This document shows positions 39,075 through 48,656 of a stretch of DNA of 64,000 nt, in pieces. The stretch is taken from the NCBI RefSeq assembly GCF_002843235.3, contig NZ_CP031123.2, forward strand, positions 186,001-250,000. The letters are read 5' to 3'. This DNA comes from Providencia huaxiensis (GTDB lineage Bacteria > Pseudomonadota > Gammaproteobacteria > Enterobacterales > Enterobacteriaceae). A program made the position numbers and the translations under genes. How positions within the stretch are numbered: position 1 is the first letter of the stretch; the number at the start of each line of letters is the position of its first letter. The notes beneath the pieces were generated by a model. The model saw nothing but the letters and a program-made list of their open reading frames with translations, did no database searches and was not told the DNA's origin.

Positions 39075-39267
39075 TAAGTTAGATATACGGATCCACCTAA
39101 CCGCTAATTAAGATTGCACTGTTGTCTTTTGAAAGTCACTTTCATTCAAAACTATACATATAAGAACTGTGAACTGTATAGGAATTTCTGTTGTAAAAAC
39201 GTTGGTTGTTAGAAGTGCACGCACTATCTATTTCTGATCATTAGAAGTGGTGGGTATTTCAGCATAA

Positions 39268-39298
39268 ACAAAAATACTCGGGTATATTGAGTTTTTTT
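39268..39298 (+). terminator. Terminator-like hairpin in the non-coding region
   Basis: AAAATACTC and GAGTTTTTT pair with one mismatch and T7 follows. It may be the former terminator of the decayed gene upstream. Confidence 0.4.
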
Positions 39299-39402
39299 GC
39301 CTAAAACTTTGCCAATTATCACTAATGTGGCAGCTAAATGTGCTAGATACATAAATCATCTTGATCCCAGACACCGAACTCAGGTTTAATAAGGTTAGTC
39401 AC

Positions 39403-39441
39403 TTGCGCAAAAATGTAAGCCTTAAGGGATATTTTGCGCAA
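39403..39441. repeat. Inverted repeat upstream of tktA
   Basis: TTGCGCAAAA and TTTTGCGCAA form a perfect 10-bp inverted repeat around an 18-19-nt spacer. Function unknown. Confidence 0.5.
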
Positions 39442-39721
39442 TAGAATGGATTCAGCTTTGCGGCAGTTCAATTTATTTGCGATCTGCTGCCATGAACATA
39501 GCAAATATTGCGGTATAGGTAGAATTGGGTTACTTTCAATCGCTCTATTCGTGAAATGCTCAGTTTGTTGGCGATGTGTTGTGTTTCCTTAGGGAAGGGA
39601 ACATATGGCGATACATCGGTAAATTGACATTTTCATGTTGCAGCGAAATTAAGGCAGCACTATCTGTATTGCGTTGAAAAAATTGGTTTAAGTACGTTTT
39701 TATCCTACCTGGAGTATACTG

Positions 39722-41716
39722 ATGACGACTCGTAAAACCCTTGCTAATGCTATCCGCTTTCTAAGTATGGATGCGGTTCAAAAAGCAAAATCAGGGCATC
39801 CTGGCGCGCCAATGGGCATGGCTGATATTGCTGAAGTACTGTGGCGTGACCATATGAATCATAACCCAGCAAACCCACACTGGGCAGATCGTGACCGTTT
39901 TGTTCTATCAAATGGCCATGGTTCTATGTTGATCTATAGCTTGCTGCATCTTGCAGGTTATGACTTACCTATCGAAGAGTTAAAAAACTTCCGCCAACTA
40001 CACTCTAAAACACCAGGCCACCCAGAATATGGTTATACTCCAGGCGTTGAAACAACAACCGGTCCTTTAGGTCAAGGTATTGCAAACGCAGTGGGCTTTG
40101 CGGTTGCAGAACGCACATTAGCAGCGCAATTCAACCGTCCTGGTCATGATGTTGTAGACCACCACACTTATGTGTTCATGGGTGATGGTTGTATGATGGA
40201 AGGTATCTCGCATGAAGCGTGTTCTTTAGCGGGTACACTGAAATTAAATAAACTGATCGCATTCTATGATGACAACGGCATTTCTATTGATGGTGAAGTT
40301 GAAGGTTGGTTTACTGACGACACAGCAGCACGCTTTGAGTCTTATGGCTGGCATGTTATTCGTGATATCGACGGCCATGATGCATCACAGATCAACGCAG
40401 CAATCAATGAAGCGAAGAAACAAGCTGATAAACCAACACTGATTATGTGTAAAACGATCATTGGTTTTGGTTCACCAAATAAAGCCGGTTCTGAATCTGT
40501 TCATGGTGCACCTTTAGGTGATGCTGAAATTGCAGCAACTCGTGAAGCTCTAGGTTGGAACTACGGTCCATTTGAAATCCCTAAAGATATCTACGAAGCT
40601 TGGGATGCTCGCACCGCAGGTAAAGAAAAAGAAAGCGCATGGGATAAAAAATTCGCCGCTTATGCAGCACAATTCCCTGAATTAGCTGCGGAGTTCACTC
40701 GTCGTATGAATGGTGAATTACCGGCTAGTTTTGACGCAGATGCGAAACAATTCGTTGAAAACTTGCAGCAAAACCCAGCGAATATTGCCAGCCGTAAAGC
40801 ATCACAAAATGCATTAGAAGCGTTCGGTAAAGTTTTACCTGAATTTATGGGCGGTTCTGCAGACTTGGCGCCAAGTAACTTAACTATGTGGTCAGGCTCC
40901 AAAGCACTGAATGTTGACCCAGCGGGTAACTACATTCACTACGGTGTTCGCGAATTTGGTATGTCAGCTATCATGAACGGTATCGCGTTACATGGTGGTT
41001 TCATTCCTTACGGCGCGACATTCCTGATGTTCGTTGAGTACGCACGTAATGCGGTTCGTATGGCTGCACTGATGAAAGTGCGTAGCATCTTTGTTTATAC
41101 CCACGATTCTATTGGTCTGGGTGAAGATGGCCCGACTCACCAACCAGTTGAGCAACTGGCGAGCCTGCGTGTGACACCAAATCTCAGCACATGGCGCCCT
41201 TGTGACCAAGTTGAATCTGCGGTGGCATGGAAATATGCTATTGAACGTAAAGATGGCCCAAGCGCTTTAATCTTCTCTCGTCAGAATTTAGAGCAACAAC
41301 CTCGTACTGCTGAGCAATTAGCCAATATCGAGAAAGGGGCTTATGTCCTGAAAGATTGTGCAGGTACGCCTGAATTAATCTTTATTGCGACAGGTTCTGA
41401 AGTGGAGCTGGCAGTTAAAGCAGCTGACCAACTGACAGCGGAAGGCCGTAAAGTTCGCGTTGTATCAATGCCTTCTACTGATGCATTCGATAAACAAGAT
41501 GCGGCATACCGTGAAGCAGTATTACCTGCCAATGTGACAGCGCGTGTTGCTATCGAAGCAGGTATTGCAGATTACTGGTTCAAGTACACTGGCTTAAACG
41601 GTGCCATCATCGGTATGCATACCTTTGGTGAATCTGCACCAGCGGAAGAACTGTATAAAGAGTTCGGCATCACTGCAGAAAAAGCAGTTGAAGCTGCGAA
41701 ATCTCTTCTGAAATAA
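39722..41716 (+). CDS. tktA: Transketolase
   Basis: Thiamine-diphosphate enzyme of 664 residues that moves two-carbon units between sugar phosphates in the pentose phosphate pathway. The N-terminal ThDP domain shows [35 protein letters not shown] and the binding motif [13 protein letters not shown] ... DDNGISIDG. The central pyrimidine-binding domain has [17 protein letters not shown] and [22 protein letters not shown]-terminal domain ends the protein. GGAG lies nine bases before the ATG. Codon use is that of a highly expressed gene, in contrast to the AT-rich region before it. A strong terminator follows. Confidence 0.97.
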   Translation: MTTRKTLANAIRFLSMDAVQKAKSGHPGAPMGMADIAEVLWRDHMNHNPANPHWADRDRFVLSNGHGSMLIYSLLHLAGYDLPIEELKNFRQLHSKTPGHPEYGYTPGVETTTGPLGQGIANAVGFAVAERTLAAQFNRPGHDVVDHHTYVFMGDGCMMEGISHEACSLAGTLKLNKLIAFYDDNGISIDGEVEGWFTDDTAARFESYGWHVIRDIDGHDASQINAAINEAKKQADKPTLIMCKTIIGFGSPNKAGSESVHGAPLGDAEIAATREALGWNYGPFEIPKDIYEAWDARTAGKEKESAWDKKFAAYAAQFPELAAEFTRRMNGELPASFDADAKQFVENLQQNPANIASRKASQNALEAFGKVLPEFMGGSADLAPSNLTMWSGSKALNVDPAGNYIHYGVREFGMSAIMNGIALHGGFIPYGATFLMFVEYARNAVRMAALMKVRSIFVYTHDSIGLGEDGPTHQPVEQLASLRVTPNLSTWRPCDQVESAVAWKYAIERKDGPSALIFSRQNLEQQPRTAEQLANIEKGAYVLKDCAGTPELIFIATGSEVELAVKAADQLTAEGRKVRVVSMPSTDAFDKQDAAYREAVLPANVTARVAIEAGIADYWFKYTGLNGAIIGMHTFGESAPAEELYKEFGITAEKAVEAAKSLLK

Positions 41717-41772
41717 GTGATTGCATTTTGGGGTATCCATGTGCGGATGCCCCTCGTAATCATGTTTTGCTG

Positions 41773-41808
41773 AACAACGCCTAATGATAAGTTAGGCGTT
41801 GTTTTTTT
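41773..41808 (+). terminator. Rho-independent terminator of tktA
   Basis: AACAACGCCTAA and TTAGGCGTTGTT form a perfect 12-bp stem with a 7-nt loop; T7 follows. Confidence 0.93.
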
Positions 41809-41874
41809 GTGTATAGAAAACCCCCAGCTAGGCTGGGGGTTCCGTAAAGCTTTCAGCTTTGAATAAGATATTAA

Positions 41875-41947
41875 AACCCCTTTTGATTTGTTAAAACACC
41901 TTGCGGTCTGGCAACTGCAAGAGTCAAACAAAAAATCAAAAGGGGGT
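41875..41947 (+). promoter_or_regulatory. Long stem sequestering the tnpA start region
   Basis: AACCCCTTTTGATTTGTT (41875-41892) pairs with the stretch 41928-41947 that ends in AAAAGGGGGT, burying the tnpA ribosome binding site. IS200 is known to repress its transposase and block incoming transcription with such a leader stem. Confidence 0.7.
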
Positions 41948-41951
41948 CCCA

Positions 41952-42410
41952 ATGGGGGACGAAAAGAGCTTAGCGCATACACGATGGAATTGTAAATATC
42001 ACATTGTTTTTGCCCCAAAGTATAGAAGGCAAGTTTTCTACGGTGAAAAACGTAGGGCGATAGGTAGTATTTTAAGGAAATTGTGTGAGTGGAAAAATGT
42101 CAGGATAGTGGAGGCAGAATGTTGTGTTGACCACATACACATGCTTCTAGAAATCCCACCCAAGATGAGTGTTTCGAGCTTTATGGGGTATTTAAAAGGA
42201 AAAAGCAGTCTAATGCTTTATGAGCAATTTGGGGATTTAAAGTTTAAATATCGAAATAGAGAGTTTTGGTGCAGAGGGTACTATGTTGATACGGTAGGAA
42301 AGAATACGAAACGAATACAAGAATATATAAAACATCAGTTAGAACAGGATAAATTGGGAGAGCAATTGTCGCTCCCCTATCCGGGCAGCCCGTTTACGGG
42401 CCGTAAGTAA
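41952..42410 (+). CDS. tnpA: IS200/IS605-family transposase TnpA
   Basis: HUH single-strand transposase of 152 residues acting as a dimer. The metal-binding HUH pair is His61 and His63 in VDHIHMLLEIPP, and the nucleophile is Tyr125 in KRIQEYIKHQLEQ. The N-terminal THTRW-like start reads LAHTRWNCKYHIVFAPKYRR, standard for the family. The ATG at 41952 follows AGGGGGTCCCA, which is held in a leader stem. All key residues are intact, so the element is probably active. The frame is open further upstream, but that part overlaps the leader stem. Confidence 0.93.
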   Translation: MGDEKSLAHTRWNCKYHIVFAPKYRRQVFYGEKRRAIGSILRKLCEWKNVRIVEAECCVDHIHMLLEIPPKMSVSSFMGYLKGKSSLMLYEQFGDLKFKYRNREFWCRGYYVDTVGKNTKRIQEYIKHQLEQDKLGEQLSLPYPGSPFTGRK

Positions 42411-42744
42411 TCCATAGATGCAAATGTCAGAGCCGTTATGCGCCTGTTAGGGCGCGGCTGGTAACAAAGCCTTATAGGCGCATATTAAAAACCTCCGGCT
42501 ATGCCGGAGGATATTTATTTTGTGCACCGATTAACGATTTTCTATTGCGTTCTGTAAATATATCCCTTACTCTAACCTTAGATAAGCTGAACCGTTTCAG
42601 TTGTATGCTACTGAATGAAAATATTTTTTAAAAATGTCGGTTGAAGCACACTTTTGATGTTTGACAGCTAAAATGAGCAGTAGAGTTGGTGTGAGTCAGT
42701 TATCCTTAGCAACCGTGTGATTTTGCTCAGATACAAGGTGTAGA

Positions 42745-43764
42745 ATGGCAATCAGGGTAGCAATAAACGGCTTTGGCCGCATTGGTCGAAGTGTTTTAAG
42801 AGCGTTGTATGAATCAGGCCGTCGGGCAGAGATTGTCGTGGTGGCGATTAATGAACTGGCTGAACCTGAAGGTATTGCGCATTTGCTGAAGTATGATTCC
42901 AGTCATGGGCGTTTTGCTTGGGATGTGCGGCTTAACGGTACACTTTTGCAAGTTGGTGATGACAATATTCGCTTGTTTCATCAGCCGGCTATTCATGAAT
43001 TACCTTGGAAAGAGTTAGGCATTGATGTTGTGTTGGATTGCAGTGGGGCTTATGGCTCAAGGGATGACGGTTTACAACATTTAGCCGCAGGTGCTAAAAA
43101 AGTGCTATTTTCTCATCCCGGAACCGATGACCTTGATGCGACGATTGTTTATGGGGTTAACCATGAGACTTTAACCGCTCAAGACAAAATTGTTTCCAAT
43201 GCCTCTTGTACCACCAATTGTATTATTCCAATTATTAAATTACTTGATGAGGCATTTTCGATTGAGTCGGGAACGGTGACGACGATCCATGCGTCAATGA
43301 ATGACCAGCCTGTTATCGATGCCTATCATAAAGATTTACGCAGAACTCGCGCGGCGAGTCAGTCTATCATTCCTGTTGATACCAAGTTAGCAGCAGGAAT
43401 TACGCGAATTTTTCCGAAATTTAAAGACCATTTTGAAGCTATTTCTGTTCGTGTACCGACGACGAATGTGACAGCAATTGATTTGAGTGTTACCGTACAT
43501 GACGATGTCTGTGTTGAAAAAGTCAATCAGCTACTGCGAGGCGCTGCACAAGGGTATTTTCGTGGTATAGTGGACTACACAGAATTACCGCTGGTCTCGA
43601 TGGATTTCAATCATGATCCACACAGTGCTATTATTGATGGTACACAAACGCGAGTTAGTGGTAAGCATTTAATTAAAACCCTAGTTTGGTGTGATAACGA
43701 ATGGGGGTTTGCTAACCGGATGCTAGATACAACATTAGCAATGGCAGCGACAGGTTTAAACTAA
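42745..43764 (+). CDS. epd: Erythrose-4-phosphate dehydrogenase
   Basis: NAD-dependent enzyme of the GAPDH fold, 339 residues, that makes 4-phosphoerythronate for pyridoxal 5'-phosphate synthesis. The Rossmann start is [35 protein letters not shown], the catalytic Cys lies in [10 protein letters not shown] and the C-terminal signature is [15 protein letters not shown]. Residues differing from GAPDH (for example [16 protein letters not shown]) match Epd. It starts the epd-pgk-fbaA order, and an IS200-type element now lies upstream. Confidence 0.95.
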   Translation: MAIRVAINGFGRIGRSVLRALYESGRRAEIVVVAINELAEPEGIAHLLKYDSSHGRFAWDVRLNGTLLQVGDDNIRLFHQPAIHELPWKELGIDVVLDCSGAYGSRDDGLQHLAAGAKKVLFSHPGTDDLDATIVYGVNHETLTAQDKIVSNASCTTNCIIPIIKLLDEAFSIESGTVTTIHASMNDQPVIDAYHKDLRRTRAASQSIIPVDTKLAAGITRIFPKFKDHFEAISVRVPTTNVTAIDLSVTVHDDVCVEKVNQLLRGAAQGYFRGIVDYTELPLVSMDFNHDPHSAIIDGTQTRVSGKHLIKTLVWCDNEWGFANRMLDTTLAMAATGLN

Positions 43765-43856
43765 TTGGCGACTGACAGACAGCAGGGCATGATAACATTA
43801 TTGCTTTGCACAGCCGCTGATGGAAACTTTATAGAGAATCAACGAGAGGATTCACC

Positions 43857-45020
43857 ATGTCTGTAATTAAGATGACCGATTTAGACTTAGCGGGTAAACG
43901 CGTATTCATCCGTTCTGACTTAAACGTTCCTGTAAAAGATGGCAAAGTTACTTCTGATGCACGTATCCGTGCTTCATTACCAACAATTGAAGCTGCTCTG
44001 AAACAAGGCGCTAAAGTCATGGTCACTTCTCACCTTGGTCGTCCGACCGAAGGCGAGTACAACGAAGAGTTTTCACTGCAACCTGTTGTTGACTATCTGG
44101 CCGACAAAATGGATTACCCAGTTCGTTTAGTGAAAGACTACTTGAATGGTGTTGAAATCAACGCTGGCGAGTTAGTTGTGCTAGAAAACGTTCGCTTTAA
44201 TAAAGGCGAGAAAAAAGACGACGAAACGCTGTCAAAACAATATGCGGCATTATGTGATGTTTACGTCATGGACGCATTTGGTACGGCTCACCGTGCGCAG
44301 GCATCTACACATGGTGTGGCAAAATTCTCTCCAGTGGCTTGTGCTGGCCCACTACTGAGTGGTGAGTTAGAAGCATTAGGTAAAGCATTAGATAACCCAG
44401 CTCGCCCAATGGTTGCGATTGTTGGTGGTTCTAAAGTGTCAACTAAACTGACTGTATTAGATTCTCTATCTAAAATTGCAGACCAGTTAATTGTTGGTGG
44501 CGGTATTGCGAATACCTTTATCGCAGCGGAAGGCAACAATGTTGGTCGCTCATTATATGAAGCAGACTTAATCCCTGAAGCGAAAAAATTACTGGCAAAC
44601 TGCCAAATTCCAGTACCGACTGATGTTCGCGTTGCAACTGAGTTCTCCGAAACTGCACCTGCAACTCTGAAAGCAAGTACTGAAATTAAAGACGACGAAC
44701 AAATTCTGGATTTAGGTGACGAATCTGCACAGCGTTTGGCTGAGATCCTGAAAAATGCCAAAACCATTCTTTGGAATGGCCCAGTAGGCGTGTTTGAGTT
44801 CCCTAACTTCCGTAAAGGTACTGAGATCGTTGCAAAAGCAATCGCAGACAGCGACGCATTCTCTATTGCTGGTGGTGGTGACACACTAGCAGCTATCGAT
44901 TTATTCGATATTGCTGACAAAATTTCATATATCTCTACTGGTGGCGGTGCTTTCCTTGAGTTCGTTGAAGGCAAAAAGCTCCCTGCCGTTGTGATGCTAG
45001 AAGAACGTGCTAAAGCGTAA
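43857..45020 (+). CDS. pgk: Phosphoglycerate kinase
   Basis: Glycolytic enzyme of 387 residues that transfers phosphate from 1,3-bisphosphoglycerate to ADP. The N-terminal signature [18 protein letters not shown], the substrate arginine region [10 protein letters not shown], the hinge/nucleotide motifs [15 protein letters not shown] and [13 protein letters not shown], and the tail [17 protein letters not shown] are all present. GAGAGGA precedes the ATG. It is 92 bp after epd and 59 bp before fbaA, the classical enterobacterial gluconeogenic/glycolytic cluster. Confidence 0.97.
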   Translation: MSVIKMTDLDLAGKRVFIRSDLNVPVKDGKVTSDARIRASLPTIEAALKQGAKVMVTSHLGRPTEGEYNEEFSLQPVVDYLADKMDYPVRLVKDYLNGVEINAGELVVLENVRFNKGEKKDDETLSKQYAALCDVYVMDAFGTAHRAQASTHGVAKFSPVACAGPLLSGELEALGKALDNPARPMVAIVGGSKVSTKLTVLDSLSKIADQLIVGGGIANTFIAAEGNNVGRSLYEADLIPEAKKLLANCQIPVPTDVRVATEFSETAPATLKASTEIKDDEQILDLGDESAQRLAEILKNAKTILWNGPVGVFEFPNFRKGTEIVAKAIADSDAFSIAGGGDTLAAIDLFDIADKISYISTGGGAFLEFVEGKKLPAVVMLEERAKA

Positions 45021-45036
45021 TTAATTGTTCATACAC

Positions 45037-45061
45037 AACAGGCAGCGTAGGCTGCCTGTTT
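45037..45061 (+). terminator. Hairpin between pgk and fbaA
   Basis: AACAGGCAGC and GCTGCCTGTT form a perfect 10-bp stem with a GTAG loop. With only a short T run it may be an attenuator or RNA-stabilising element rather than a full terminator. Confidence 0.55.
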
Positions 45062-45079
45062 ACCACAGGACCTTTTCAC

Positions 45080-46156
45080 ATGTCTAAAATTTTTGATTTT
45101 GTTAAACCGGGTGTTCTTACTGGTGATGATGTACAGAAAGTTTTCGCAGTTGCTAAAGAAAATAACTTTGCATTGCCAGCAGTGAACTGTGTTGGTACGG
45201 ATTCAATTAACGCCGTACTTGAAACGGCTGCTAAAGTGCGTGCGCCAGTTATTGTGCAGTTTTCTAATGGCGGAGCTGCATTTATCGCAGGTAAAGGCCT
45301 GAAAGCTGAAGGCCAACAAGCGGCAATTTTAGGTGCTATCTCTGGTGCCCATCATGTACACCAAATGGCTGAGCACTACGGTGTTCCTGTTATTCTGCAT
45401 ACCGACCACTGTGCGAAGAAATTACTGCCATGGATCGACGGTCTGTTAGATGCGGGTGAAAAGCACTACGCGAAAACAGGTAAACCACTGTTCTCTTCTC
45501 ACATGATTGACCTGTCTGAAGAATCACTGGAAGAAAACATCGAAATCTGTGCTAAATATTTAGCGCGTATGGCTAAAATCGATATGACACTCGAAATCGA
45601 ATTAGGCTGTACCGGTGGCGAAGAAGACGGTGTTGATAACACGGGTATGGACAGCTCTGAGCTGTACACTCAACCAGAAGACGTTGCATACGCATACGAA
45701 AAACTGAATGCAGTAAGCCCTCGTTTCACTATCGCGGCTTCTTTCGGTAACGTTCACGGTGTTTATAAACCAGGTAACGTCCAGCTAACGCCAAAAATTC
45801 TGCGTAATTCACAAGACTACGTTTCAGAAAAATATAACCTGCCACACAACAGCTTAGACTTCGTATTCCACGGTGGTTCTGGCTCAAGTGCTGCTGAAAT
45901 CAAAGAAGCAGTGAGCTACGGTGTTATCAAAATGAACATCGATACTGATACCCAGTGGGCAACTTGGGATGGTATTTTACAGTACTACAAAAAGAACGAA
46001 GGCTATCTGCAAGGTCAGTTAGGTAACCCAGAAGGTGCGGATAAACCTAACAAAAAATACTATGACCCACGTGTATGGCTGCGTAAAGCACAAGAGTCAA
46101 TGGTTGTTCGTTTAGAGCAAGCATTTAAAGAACTGAACTGTGTTGATGTACTGTAA
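45080..46156 (+). CDS. fbaA: Class II fructose-bisphosphate aldolase
   Basis: Zinc-dependent aldolase of 358 residues that interconverts fructose 1,6-bisphosphate with two triose phosphates. Visible signatures are VILHTDHCAKKLLPW (zinc His and catalytic Asp), LEIELGCTGGEEDGVDN, SFGNVHGVYKPGNV and VFHGGSGSSAAEIKEAVSYGV. The length matches E. coli FbaA. AGGACC precedes the ATG. It ends the epd-pgk-fbaA cluster, followed by a strong terminator before the convergent LysR gene. Confidence 0.97.
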   Translation: MSKIFDFVKPGVLTGDDVQKVFAVAKENNFALPAVNCVGTDSINAVLETAAKVRAPVIVQFSNGGAAFIAGKGLKAEGQQAAILGAISGAHHVHQMAEHYGVPVILHTDHCAKKLLPWIDGLLDAGEKHYAKTGKPLFSSHMIDLSEESLEENIEICAKYLARMAKIDMTLEIELGCTGGEEDGVDNTGMDSSELYTQPEDVAYAYEKLNAVSPRFTIAASFGNVHGVYKPGNVQLTPKILRNSQDYVSEKYNLPHNSLDFVFHGGSGSSAAEIKEAVSYGVIKMNIDTDTQWATWDGILQYYKKNEGYLQGQLGNPEGADKPNKKYYDPRVWLRKAQESMVVRLEQAFKELNCVDVL

Positions 46157-46182
46157 TTAACATTCGTTAAGTTTTTACTTTT

Positions 46183-46220
46183 AAAATCCCCCAGTGAGGT
46201 GACTTGCTGGGGGATTTTTT
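46183..46220 (+). terminator. Rho-independent terminator of fbaA
   Basis: AATCCCCCAG and CTGGGGGATT form a 10-bp stem followed by TTTTTT; it lies just before the stop of the convergent LysR gene. Confidence 0.85.
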
Positions 46221-46222
46221 GA

Positions 46223-47104
46223 TCATGTAGATACTGGTGCTTTACTTAATTGTGAAAGTAGTTTTAAAAACAGTGCTTCACTTTGTGTTAGCGGTTTACT
46301 AGCCTCGGTGATTGCACATATGCGGTTATGAAAGACAGGGGAGTCGCTCATTTCTATGAGTGAATGGCGGAAATTAATATGTGAGGCATAGTTTTCCGGT
46401 AAAATTCCCACATAGTGACCTGAAGCGATAAAGGTGGCTACGGCCTCAAGGCCAGCGGCTTCGGGGCCTCGGTTAAATTCACCCGATGCTAAAATACTTT
46501 CAGTGAATGGGTGTGGCCGATAAACCAATGCTAGATTATGTTTGTTGTTGGCCGTATTCGCAGAAACATAAAGCTTATGGTTTTCTATAAATAAGAATTG
46601 GTAATTAAAACGGCTATTTTCGTGATATTGCCCGCGAATACCGATTTGAATTGTTCTATCACTAAGCGCTTTATTTAATTGATTATGGTTGAGTATACTT
46701 AGCTCTAATTTAACATTAGGTGCCTCTTGGGTAAATTGAGCGATAGTGGCTGATAGATGGCAGAGTGGATCCGTTAATATATGTTCAATAACACCAATAA
46801 CTAATGTTCCAGATAAAATCCCATGGCGTTCATCAACTTCAGTTTTGATATTATCTAATGCTTTCAAAGCGGTATTGGCTTTTTCGATAACAAATAAGCC
46901 TGACTCAGTTAGCTTAAAGCCAGAAGGACCCCTTTCACACAATTGGACCCCGAGTTTTTCTTCAATTTCACGGATATGGCGGCTTATTGACGCTTTTGAC
47001 ATATTCAGTTTTTTTTCTGCAATGGTAAAGCCACCAGCTTCTGCAACGGAAGTAAAAACACGTAATGATTTTAAGTCTTTTTCAGTTAATTTTTTATTAT
47101 GCAT
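46223..47104 (-). CDS. LysR-family regulator of the adjacent symporter-ureohydrolase module
   Basis: 293 residues. The N-terminal winged HTH is LRVFTSVAEAGGFTIAEKKLNMSKASISRHIREIEEKLGVQL, followed by the LysR substrate-binding domain (GTLVIGVIEHILTDP and SGHYVGILPENYASH). It is divergent from the ESS symporter gene across a 281-bp AT-rich gap, the usual LysR arrangement for the operon it controls. The ligand is unknown; it may be the transported compound. Only a weak AGG lies before the ATG. Confidence 0.82.
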   Translation of the reverse strand: MHNKKLTEKDLKSLRVFTSVAEAGGFTIAEKKLNMSKASISRHIREIEEKLGVQLCERGPSGFKLTESGLFVIEKANTALKALDNIKTEVDERHGILSGTLVIGVIEHILTDPLCHLSATIAQFTQEAPNVKLELSILNHNQLNKALSDRTIQIGIRGQYHENSRFNYQFLFIENHKLYVSANTANNKHNLALVYRPHPFTESILASGEFNRGPEAAGLEAVATFIASGHYVGILPENYASHINFRHSLIEMSDSPVFHNRICAITEASKPLTQSEALFLKLLSQLSKAPVST

Positions 47105-47385
47105 ATTTATACCTATTACGTGAAATCAATCACTAAATGCTAATCTATCTTATTTTTTATTGCGATACAAATAGCATAATTAATACTGTTTTATTTTAAA
47201 TGTTAAAATTGTTTTTATTTATATAAAAGGTTTCATTTTATGAAACCATAGGATCAAAAATATCACTTTTATTCCTAGTGGATACGTATATCTTAAAGTT
47301 GTAGTTGTTAATAGATTATTACCAAAGTGGCGCCACAAAATAATAATTAATCCAAATATATATAAATACAAAAGGATTCTAATTT

Positions 47386-48606
47386 ATGGTCACAGATGAA
47401 TTGTTAACAATAAAATTAGATATGATTACATTTACAGCATTAGGGGCTTTGTTGTTAATCGCTAGCAATGTAATTATAAAGAAATTCCCATTTTTTATGA
47501 AATATTCAATTCCTAGTCCGGTTATCGGCGGGTTTATGTTTTCTATTGTAATGTGGATAGCTTATCAATTTAATATTGTAGAGCTTAATTTTGATAACAC
47601 ATTATATGATTTATCAATGTATATATTTTTCGTCACAATAGGCTTAATGACGGGTGTTAAATTATTAGTGAGTGGTGGAAAAATATTACTGATTTATATG
47701 GTGATTTGCTGGGGCTTGGCATTTATGCAAAATGGCGTCAGTATTGGTTTATCGTATGTTTTAGATATTGAGCCACTAGTTGCTATGATGGCAGGCCAAG
47801 CCTCGATGCAAGGTGGTCATGGTATGGCGGCATCTTTAGCACCGCTGATTGAGTCCTTTGGTCACAACCAAGCCCTGAATGTTGGGTTAGCGGCTTCGAC
47901 CTTTGGTTTGATTGCAGGGTCAATTCTAGGTGGGCCTGTTGGGAACTGGTTAATCCAAAGAAATAAATTAAAGATTGAAACTGACCATGTTGATTTAGAA
48001 AATTTAGCGGAAAGTAACGATACTGAGGATAAAATTACAGCTCAACAATGTATTATTACAGGTGCAGTTATTTTAAGCGTACTCGCTATCGGAATGCCGA
48101 CAGCAAAATGGATAAGCACAGTAACAGGGTTTACTATTCCTGGGCATATTTTTAGTTTGTTTATCGGCGTTATATTTCATTCAATTAATGAAAGAAAACC
48201 GATGATTAAAATATCTCGCAATACAGTTGTATTATTTTCCACTCTATCACTAGAAATGTTTTTAGTGATGGCAATGATGAAGCTAAAACTTTGGGAATTA
48301 TATGAGTTAGCGTTACCTCTAACTATCATATTAATATCACAAGTCATTACAACAATATTAGTGGCTATATTTGTTGTTTACCGTGCATTAGGTAAAAACT
48401 ATGATGCCGCTGTTATGTCAGCAGGTTTTATTGGGCATGGTTTAGGTGCAACACCAAATGGCTTAGTGGTAATGGATGCTATTTGTAATAAATACGGTTT
48501 ATTCTCACGAAAGGCATTCATTATTATACCAATCGCTGGAACGGTATTAACAGATATTGTTGGTGTCCCTCTATTTGTATTCTTAGCTAACACATTTGGT
48601 GGCTAA
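47386..48606 (+). CDS. GltS/ESS-family sodium symporter
   Basis: 406-residue inner membrane protein of the glutamate:Na+ symporter (ESS) family with about ten or more helices. Family features include YSIPSPVIGGFMFS near the N terminus and, in each half, glycine-rich loops: GQASMQGGHGMAASLAPLIESFG and SAGFIGHGLGATPNGLVVMDA. It is not assumed to be GltS itself: the pairing with a ureohydrolase gene 50 bp downstream suggests a glutamate-like guanidino or formimino compound as substrate. AAGGA lies about 12 bases before the ATG. The base composition is more AT-rich than that of the neighbouring glycolytic genes. Confidence 0.82.
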   Translation: MVTDELLTIKLDMITFTALGALLLIASNVIIKKFPFFMKYSIPSPVIGGFMFSIVMWIAYQFNIVELNFDNTLYDLSMYIFFVTIGLMTGVKLLVSGGKILLIYMVICWGLAFMQNGVSIGLSYVLDIEPLVAMMAGQASMQGGHGMAASLAPLIESFGHNQALNVGLAASTFGLIAGSILGGPVGNWLIQRNKLKIETDHVDLENLAESNDTEDKITAQQCIITGAVILSVLAIGMPTAKWISTVTGFTIPGHIFSLFIGVIFHSINERKPMIKISRNTVVLFSTLSLEMFLVMAMMKLKLWELYELALPLTIILISQVITTILVAIFVVYRALGKNYDAAVMSAGFIGHGLGATPNGLVVMDAICNKYGLFSRKAFIIIPIAGTVLTDIVGVPLFVFLANTFGG

Positions 48607-48656
48607 GAAATAAAAAACAAAAGAAAGAAAACTAAATCTAAGAAGGAATAGTTTGT

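Larger units (their letters stand above)
38188..39721. other. 1.5-kb non-coding region between the pilus regulator and tktA
   Basis: No intact gene on either strand. It contains regulator-type inverted repeats (38320-38336, 38403-38416, 38443-38459), an 18-bp palindrome (38720-38737) and short coding-like remnants with a terminator-like hairpin (38861-39298). A TTGCGCAAAA inverted repeat lies at 39403-39441 and a hairpin at 39582-39603, in front of tktA. Confidence 0.6.
41812..42520 (+). mobile_element. IS200-type insertion sequence
   Basis: Element of roughly 0.7 kb with one tnpA gene and no terminal inverted repeats. Subterminal hairpins mark both ends: AACCCCCAGC-TAG-GCTGGGGGTT (41819-41841) at the left and CCTCCGGC-TAT-GCCGGAGG (42492-42510) at the right. 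IS200/IS605 elements move as single strands and make no target duplication, so exact ends cannot be fixed here and the coordinates are approximate. It lies immediately after the tktA terminator and before epd, and appears intact. Confidence 0.85.

Noticed and set aside
28680..39721. Integrative island with att repeats anchored at tRNA-Asp
   Set aside because: I found no integrase gene and no second copy of the tRNA 3' end before tktA.
42716..42731. CRP-like TGTGA-N6-TCAGA just before epd
   Set aside because: One arm is imperfect and it sits 14 bp before the start codon, unsuitable for activation.
44288..44974. 228-codon open frame on the minus strand inside pgk
   Set aside because: It mirrors the codon structure of the highly expressed pgk gene and has no family features.
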